Source of the DNA: Brevundimonas sp.
GTDB taxonomy: Bacteria; Pseudomonadota; Alphaproteobacteria; Caulobacterales; Caulobacteraceae
Assembly (NCBI GenBank): GCA_015234495.1
Contig: JADGMZ010000364.1
Location: 1-10,684 of the forward strand
DNA length: 10,684 bases
Reading direction: 5' to 3'
How positions within the stretch are numbered: the first letter of the stretch is position 1; every line of letters starts with the position of its first letter. The notes below the pieces were generated by a model. That model was not told the origin of the DNA, did not search any database, and saw only the letters and a program-made list of their open reading frames with translations. The position numbers were made by a program, and so were the translations under genes. Shown here piece by piece: positions 7,014-10,684 of this stretch.

Positions 7014-7393
7014 TGCGAAAGTCGCCCGCCATGTCCTTCCGCAAGTTCTTCGTCGTCGCCGCCGCCGTCGCCGCGCTCGGCGTGGCCGCCGGCGCCGCCT
7101 TCGCGCAGACCGCCCAGCAGAAGGCGATGATCGACTCCGCCAAGGCGCAAGGGACCGTGGGCGAGCAGGCCGACGGCTATCTCGCCTTCCGCCAGACGCC
7201 GTCCGACGCCGCCCTGACCCAGGCGGTCACCGTCACCAACAACGCCCGCCGCGAGGCTTACGCCCGCAGCGCCCAGGCCGCCGGCACCACCGCCGAGGTC
7301 GCGGCCGCCCGCGCCTTCGAGACCATCGTCCTGCCGCGCATCAGCTCGGGCGAGTGGTATCGCAACGCCCAGGGCCAGTGGGTCCAGCGCTGA
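7013..7393 (+). CDS. ydbL: YdbL-family (DUF1318) periplasmic protein
   Basis: A 126-residue secreted protein of the YdbL family. The signal peptide runs to AFA-QT (cleavage after about residue 31), leaving a mature protein of 95 residues. Family marks are AKAQGTVGEQADGYLA (43-58), the NNARREAYARSA helix (76-87), and the C-terminal ISSGEWYRNAQGQWVQR, which matches the E. coli ending with GEY..G.NGKW. In E. coli, YdbL is the third member of the ydbH-ynbE-ydbL operon and has been proposed to act as a chaperone-like helper of YnbE assembly. The frame starts at 7013 through a TGATG overlap with ynbE and has no ribosome site of its own, so coupling is likely. A second ATG at 7031 (MSFRKFF) would give a more standard signal peptide; both starts yield the same mature protein. 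Confidence 0.9.
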   Translation: MRKSPAMSFRKFFVVAAAVAALGVAAGAAFAQTAQQKAMIDSAKAQGTVGEQADGYLAFRQTPSDAALTQAVTVTNNARREAYARSAQAAGTTAEVAAARAFETIVLPRISSGEWYRNAQGQWVQR

Positions 7394-7406
7394 TCCAGGC
7401 TTGATC

Positions 7407-7530
7407 GCCGGCGACGGATGACGCAAAAGCCGCGTCCTCGAGGACCCGGCCCGACCGGGTGGCTAGCCCGGCCGCCGATCCGCCGGGAAACCTGAGCGAG
7501 CCTGCCGTCGCGCCGGCCTCGCAAGCGTCA
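7407..7530 (+). ncRNA. Candidate structured leader RNA of the SulP transporter gene
   Basis: The 148 bases between ydbL and the SulP ATG fold well by eye. A closing stem pairs GCGACGG (7411-7417) with CCGTCGC (7505-7511) and, past a two-base bulge, GCCG (7407-7410) with CGGC (7514-7517). Inside are GACGC/GCGTC (7420-7424 with 7432-7436), ACCCGG/CCGGGT (7444-7449 with 7455-7460) and CCCGGC/GCCGGG (7467-7472 with 7482-7487). TGACGC (7419-7424) can alternatively pair with GCGTCA (7525-7530) just before the start codon, which is a switch-like arrangement. A conserved alphaproteobacterial RNA called sul1 is described upstream of sulfate transporter genes; position fits, but I cannot recall its consensus well enough to match it. 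High GC makes chance pairing common, so this is a candidate only. Confidence 0.4.
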
Positions 7531-7541
7531 GTCTGTTGTTC

Positions 7542-9023
7542 ATGTCCGTCTTCGCCTCGGCGCGCCAGCAATGGCTCGCCAACCCCCGCCGCGACCTGCT
7601 CGCCGGCACGGTGGTCGCCCTCGCCCTGATCCCCGAGGCCATCGCCTTCTCGATCATCGCCGGGGTCGATCCGGCCGTCGGCCTCTACGCCAGTTTCGTC
7701 ATCGCCGTGACCATCGCCTTCGTCGGCGGCCGGCCGGCGATGATCAGCGCCGCCACTGGGGCCATGGCCCTGGTGATGGTCACCCTCGTGCGCGACCACG
7801 GGCTGGAATACCTGTTCGCCGCCTCGATCCTGTGCGGCGTGATCCAGATCGGCGTCGGCCTGCTGAAGCTCGGCCGCTACATCAAATTCGTCTCGCGCAG
7901 CGTGATGACCGGTTTCGTCAACTCGCTGGCCATCCTGATCTTCCTCGCCCAGATGCCCGAACTGATCGGCGCCAACTGGCAGACCTTCGCCCTCGTCGCC
8001 GCCGGCCTGGCGATCATCTACGGCCTGCCGCGGATCACCAGGGCCGTGCCGTCGCCGCTTGTGGCCATCGTGCTGCTCAGTGGCTTCGTGATCTGGACCG
8101 GCGTCGACGTGCGCACCGTCGCGGACATGGGCGAAATGCCCTCCACCCTGCCCATGCTGCACTGGCCGATGGTGCCGCTGACCTGGGAGACCCTGGCCAT
8201 CATCGCGCCGGTGTCGGCGACCCTCGCCTTCGTCGGCCTGCTGGAGAGCCTGCTGACCGCCAACCTGCTCGACGACATCACCGACACCCCGTCCGACAAG
8301 GACCGCGAGACGCGCGGCCAGGGCATCGCCAACATCGCCGCCGGCTTCTTCGGCGGCATGGCCGGCTGCGCCATGATCGGCCAGTCGATCATCAACGTCA
8401 CCTCCGGCGCGCGGGGCCGCCTGTCGACCCTGTGGGCCGGACTGTTCCTGCTGTTCCTCATCCTCGTTCTTCAGGACTGGGTGGCGCGCATCCCGATGGC
8501 GGCGCTGGTGGCGGTGATGATCATGGTCTCGATCGGCGCCTTCGACTGGGGGTCGGTCCTGCGCCTGCGCTCGACGCCGCTGCAATCGACCATCGTCATG
8601 GTCGCCACCACCGTCACCGTCGTCGCCACCCACGACCTGTCCAAGGGCGTGGTGCTGGGCGTGGTCCTGTCCGCCATCTTCTTCATGCGCAAGGTCGGCA
8701 AGACCATCGTGGTCGAGGAGATCGAGGCGGAAGAGGGCGTCTTGCGCTACCGGGTTACCGGCAACCTGTTCTTCGCCTCGGCCGACGTGTTCGCCGCCGC
8801 CTTCGAGCATCACGGCCATCCGACCCGGGTCGAGATCGACATGAGCGACGCCCACCTGTGGGACCTCACCGGCGTGGCGGCTGTCGACAAGGTCGTGTTC
8901 CGCTACCGCCGCCAGGGGGCCGAGGTCGAGGTCATCGGCATGAACAAGGCCGCCCGCACCCTGGTCGAGCGCGTCGGCGAGCACGACAAGCGCCACCTTC
9001 CGGGCGCCGCGCCGGCGCACTGA
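7542..9023 (+). CDS. SulP-family anion transporter with C-terminal STAS domain
   Basis: A 493-residue inner-membrane transporter of the SulP (SLC26) family, which moves sulfate, bicarbonate, dicarboxylates or related anions by proton or sodium coupling. Family marks: [21 protein letters not shown] (15-35), [13 protein letters not shown] (40-52), [15 protein letters not shown] (62-76) in the first transmembrane segments, and [18 protein letters not shown] (278-295). The hydrophobic core extends to about 382. A STAS domain (about 402-480, [13 protein letters not shown], then [14 protein letters not shown]) follows in the cytoplasm. Length is at the short end of the family. The substrate cannot be read from sequence; its structured leader and family suggest sulfate or another oxyanion. 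I chose ATG 7542 over a TTG two codons earlier. No ribosome-binding sequence precedes either, so initiation may depend on the leader fold. Confidence 0.93.
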   Translation: MSVFASARQQWLANPRRDLLAGTVVALALIPEAIAFSIIAGVDPAVGLYASFVIAVTIAFVGGRPAMISAATGAMALVMVTLVRDHGLEYLFAASILCGVIQIGVGLLKLGRYIKFVSRSVMTGFVNSLAILIFLAQMPELIGANWQTFALVAAGLAIIYGLPRITRAVPSPLVAIVLLSGFVIWTGVDVRTVADMGEMPSTLPMLHWPMVPLTWETLAIIAPVSATLAFVGLLESLLTANLLDDITDTPSDKDRETRGQGIANIAAGFFGGMAGCAMIGQSIINVTSGARGRLSTLWAGLFLLFLILVLQDWVARIPMAALVAVMIMVSIGAFDWGSVLRLRSTPLQSTIVMVATTVTVVATHDLSKGVVLGVVLSAIFFMRKVGKTIVVEEIEAEEGVLRYRVTGNLFFASADVFAAAFEHHGHPTRVEIDMSDAHLWDLTGVAAVDKVVFRYRRQGAEVEVIGMNKAARTLVERVGEHDKRHLPGAAPAH

Positions 9024-9037
9024 CGCCGGGCGCCGGC
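9011..9037 (+). terminator. Hairpin across the SulP stop codon, possible terminator
   Basis: GCCGGCGC (9011-9018) pairs exactly with GCGCCGGC (9030-9037), giving an 8-bp GC stem with an 11-base loop that contains the TGA. A direct repeat CCGGGCGCCG (9000-9009 and 9026-9035) overlaps it. No T tract follows, so termination would be weak or factor-dependent. The location at the end of a gene, followed by a new promoter region, is the main argument. Confidence 0.35.
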
Positions 9038-9042
9038 CGACA

Positions 9043-9056
9043 TCGTAGTTCTACGA
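9043..9056. promoter_or_regulatory. Operator-like dyad upstream of the small membrane protein gene
   Basis: TCGTAG-TT-CTACGA is a perfect 14-base dyad and AT-richer than its surroundings. It ends 37 bases before the ATG of the small membrane protein, just where a -35 box would lie if transcription starts at or near the ATG. CTAGTG/TAGTGT (9081-9087) could be the -10, leaving a leaderless or nearly leaderless message. The spacing suits a dimeric transcription factor. No matching regulator is in the window and I do not recognise the motif. Confidence 0.45.
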
Positions 9057-9093
9057 GGGTGCGCCCTTGGGCCGGCGGGCCTAGTGTGGCGCC

Positions 9094-9351
9094 ATGACCC
9101 ATCTTCGCACCTTCCTCATCGCCGCCGGCGTGGCGGTCGCGTCGGTCGTCGGCATCAGCGTCGCCTGGAACCTGATCGGCGGCGGCCCCATGCCCATCCA
9201 CGGCCTGGTCGCTCTGTCGCTGGGCGTGGCCGGGACCATCGCCCTCGCCTGGATCCTCATGGCCCTGGCCTTCCGCTCCGACCGCGAGGGCTGGGACGCC
9301 CGCGCCGATCGCTCGGGCAGCGCCGACGTCGACAAGTCGGACAAGTCTTGA
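9094..9351 (+). CDS. Small two-helix inner-membrane protein of unknown function
   Basis: An 85-residue protein that I do not recognise. Two hydrophobic segments, about 6-27 (TFLIAAGVAVASVVGISVAW) and 36-60 (HGLVALSLGVAGTIALAWILMALAF), are joined by a short GGGPMPI turn. A hydrophilic tail of 25 residues follows, mostly charged, ending DVDKSDKS, which comes from a direct DNA repeat of GACAAGTC at 9331 and 9340. Arg61 and Arg64 after the second helix suggest that both termini face the cytoplasm. There is no ribosome-binding site before the ATG; the TAGTGT six bases upstream fits a leaderless start. The gene is 70 bases after the SulP stop and 31 before kynA. The kynA promoter seems to lie across its last codons, so it may be transcribed separately under the dyad at 9043-9056. 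Confidence 0.75.
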   Translation: MTHLRTFLIAAGVAVASVVGISVAWNLIGGGPMPIHGLVALSLGVAGTIALAWILMALAFRSDREGWDARADRSGSADVDKSDKS

Positions 9352-9376
9352 GCCTCGCCCCGGCGCGGGCGATAGG
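9348..9376 (+). promoter_or_regulatory. Candidate kynA promoter with leaderless start
   Basis: TTGAGC (9348-9353), a 17-base spacer and GATAGG (9371-9376) make a correctly spaced, moderate promoter. Transcription would begin about seven bases after the -10, which is the G of the kynA GTG start at 9383. Leaderless messages are frequent in Caulobacter. The -35 box overlaps the stop codon of the preceding small membrane protein gene. Agreement with the -10 consensus is only about half. Confidence 0.4.
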
Positions 9377-9382
9377 TCGGGG

Positions 9383-10195
9383 GTGACCGATCCTGCCGAC
9401 GCGCCCGCCTCCGTGATCACCTATGCGGGCTACCTCGCCCTCGACGACGTGTTGGCCGCCCAGCACCCGATCTCGTCGGAACACGACGAGATGCTGTTCG
9501 TCATCATCCACCAGACCAAGGAGCTGTGGCTCAAGCAGATCCTGCACGAGGTCGCCCAGGCCCAGGCCCTGGTCCGCGCCGGCGACCTCGTCCCCGCCTA
9601 CAAGAGCCTCGCCCGGGTCAGCCGCATCCAGGCGGTGATGACCATGAGCTGGGACATCCTCGCCACCATGACGCCGGCGGAATACCTGCGCTTCCGGGGC
9701 GTGCTCGGCTCGTCCTCCGGCTTCCAGAGCGACCAGTTCCGCCGCTTCGAATTCATGCTCGGGCTCAAGGACGCGCGCTTTCTGCGCTTCCACGAGGAAC
9801 GCCCGGCCGCCCACGCGGCGCTGACCGGGGCGCTCGCCGCCCCCAGTCTCTACGACGACGCCATGGTTCAGCTCGCGGCCGCGGGCCTGTCCGTCCCGGC
9901 CGAGGTGCTCGACCGCGACGTCAGCCAGCCGTGGGCGCCCTCCGAGGCGGTCGAGGCCGCCTGGCTGGAGGTCTATCGCGACACCGCCCGCTGGTGGCCG
10001 CTGTATCAACTGGCCGAGAAGCTGGTCGATCTGGACGACGCCCTGCTGACCTGGCGCCACAAGCATGTGGTGACGGTCGAGCGCATCATCGGGCGACGTC
10101 GTGGAACGGGCGGCACCGAGGGGGTTTCCTACCTGACCGAGACGCTGCAGCGCCGCTGCTTCCCCGAGCTGTGGTCGCTGCGCACCAAACTCTGA
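9383..10195 (+). CDS. kynA: Tryptophan 2,3-dioxygenase
   Basis: A 270-residue haem enzyme that opens the indole ring of L-tryptophan with O2 to give N-formylkynurenine, the first step of the kynurenine pathway, in the cytoplasm. Key regions are present: EHDEMLFVIIHQTKELWLKQ (33-52) with distal His43; Tyr102 and Arg105 with SSSGFQSDQFR (110-120) for substrate binding; proximal haem ligand His228 in WRHKHVVTVERIIG; and GTGGTEGVSYL (241-251) with Thr242. Spacing between His228 and Thr242 equals that in the Xanthomonas enzyme. Length is typical and nothing is missing. The start is GTG at 9383 (TDPADAPASVITY), with no proper ribosome site but a promoter placed for a leaderless message. A lipoprotein gene follows after 11 bases. 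kynB or kynU are not in the window. Confidence 0.96.
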   Translation: MTDPADAPASVITYAGYLALDDVLAAQHPISSEHDEMLFVIIHQTKELWLKQILHEVAQAQALVRAGDLVPAYKSLARVSRIQAVMTMSWDILATMTPAEYLRFRGVLGSSSGFQSDQFRRFEFMLGLKDARFLRFHEERPAAHAALTGALAAPSLYDDAMVQLAAAGLSVPAEVLDRDVSQPWAPSEAVEAAWLEVYRDTARWWPLYQLAEKLVDLDDALLTWRHKHVVTVERIIGRRRGTGGTEGVSYLTETLQRRCFPELWSLRTKL

Positions 10196-10206
10196 AGGAG
10201 GGCCGG

Positions 10207-10684
10207 ATGCGCCCCGTGCTGATTCCCCTCGCTCTGCTGGCGCTGGCCGCCTGCGGCCGCGAGGAGGCCGCTCCCACCGCGCCCGTCGAACCGCTTCCGG
10301 TCCCCTCCAAACCGCCCCTGGTCGAGCCGCCCGCGGCGCCCGTGTCCATGGCCTTCGTCGACGCCTCGGGGGCGGAGCGCCTGCAGCTCTCCTGCCGCGC
10401 CGATCCGGCGATCCTGCACATCGTCGCGCCCGGTTTCACCCCCATCGGCAGCGAGGATCGCCTGACCCTCGGGGCGGGAGACGAGGCCTTCGCCCATGTC
10501 GCCGATCTCGACGCCCCGGGCCCCGGGGTGGCGGGCGGCGGGCGGATCGACGTCGACCTGATCGATCGCCTGGCCCGCGGCGAGCCCGTCCGGGCCGTCT
10601 ACGGCGTCCAGTCCGTCGGACCGCTCCAGGCCGCCCAGCCGGAGACGCTGGCCGCCTTCACCGAGCGTTGCCGCGGCCTGGCGG
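10207..10684 (+). CDS. Lipoprotein of unknown function (3' end outside the window)
   Basis: The frame is open from ATG 10207 to the window edge, 159 codons. A lipoprotein signal (MRPVLIPLALLALAAC, Cys16 in a LAAC lipobox) is followed by a Pro/Ala/Glu-rich linker (about 21-47) and then a globular domain. That domain has Cys63 (QLSCRADPAIL) and Cys155 (FTERCRG), possibly a disulfide, and a segment ERLTLGAGDEAF-like in the middle (SEDRLTLGAGDEAFAHVADL). I do not recognise the family. No Asp follows the acylated Cys, so outer-membrane sorting is plausible. AAGGAGG (10195-10201) five bases before the ATG is the strongest ribosome site in the window, and the gene lies only 11 bases after kynA, so the two are probably co-transcribed, though a link with tryptophan breakdown is not evident. 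Confidence 0.8.
   Translation, partial: MRPVLIPLALLALAACGREEAAPTAPVEPLPVPSKPPLVEPPAAPVSMAFVDASGAERLQLSCRADPAILHIVAPGFTPIGSEDRLTLGAGDEAFAHVADLDAPGPGVAGGGRIDVDLIDRLARGEPVRAVYGVQSVGPLQAAQPETLAAFTERCRGLA

Noticed and set aside
7536..7541. TTG start for the SulP gene
   Set aside because: The ATG two codons later is in frame and a better start; neither has a ribosome site, so nothing favours TTG.
7341..9020. Minus-strand open frame of 559 codons opposite the SulP gene
   Set aside because: Composition is extreme in Asp, Gly, His and Gln with no recognisable motif; it mirrors the SulP codons.
9331..9347. Direct repeat GACAAGTC x2
   Set aside because: It is inside the coding region and encodes the DKS-DKS tail; simplest explanation is a short tandem duplication in a protein tail.

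Overview
The window is uniformly GC-rich, tightly packed bacterial chromosome with no mobile element, RNA gene or CRISPR array that I can see. Gene content and style suggest an alphaproteobacterium, most likely the Caulobacteraceae (Brevundimonas or Caulobacter type): very high GC third positions, long open shadow frames on the non-coding strand, promoters that read better as TTGAC-type -35 boxes than as E. coli promoters, starts that look leaderless, and GANTC sites in intergenic DNA. This placement is an inference from style; no phylogenetic marker is present.

Left part (1-1702): the 3' end of a fumarylpyruvate-hydrolase-like FAH protein overlaps a zeta-class glutathione-dependent maleylpyruvate isomerase (NagL type). 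Together they look like the lower gentisate pathway, which ends in fumarate and pyruvate. A Tat-exported alpha/beta hydrolase on the minus strand meets them tail to tail with 3 bases between.

Centre (1703-7393): a minus-strand M23 peptidoglycan endopeptidase lies divergent from a plus-strand envelope operon, with a 374-base regulatory gap between them. The operon encodes a 1062-residue YdbH-family protein, a 62-residue YnbE-type lipoprotein and a YdbL-type periplasmic protein. In E. coli, YdbH (an AsmA-like protein) and YnbE form a bridge between inner and outer membrane for phospholipid transport, with YdbL assisting. The three genes are in the E. coli order here.

Right part (7394-10684): a SulP anion transporter with a STAS domain follows a 148-base leader in which I can pair a long-range closing stem and several internal hairpins, a candidate structured regulatory RNA. 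Then come an 85-residue two-helix membrane protein preceded by a perfect TCGTAG-TT-CTACGA dyad, tryptophan 2,3-dioxygenase (kynA) with a GTG start that may be leaderless, and a closely linked lipoprotein of unknown function that runs off the window.

Most interesting points: the complete YdbH-YnbE-YdbL module in a distant lineage with an enlarged YdbH; the foldable leader of the sulfate-type transporter; the operator-like dyad at 9043-9056; and a tiny upstream ORF ending in an ATGA overlap with ydbH. I see no clear sign of a wholly new defence or mobile system.
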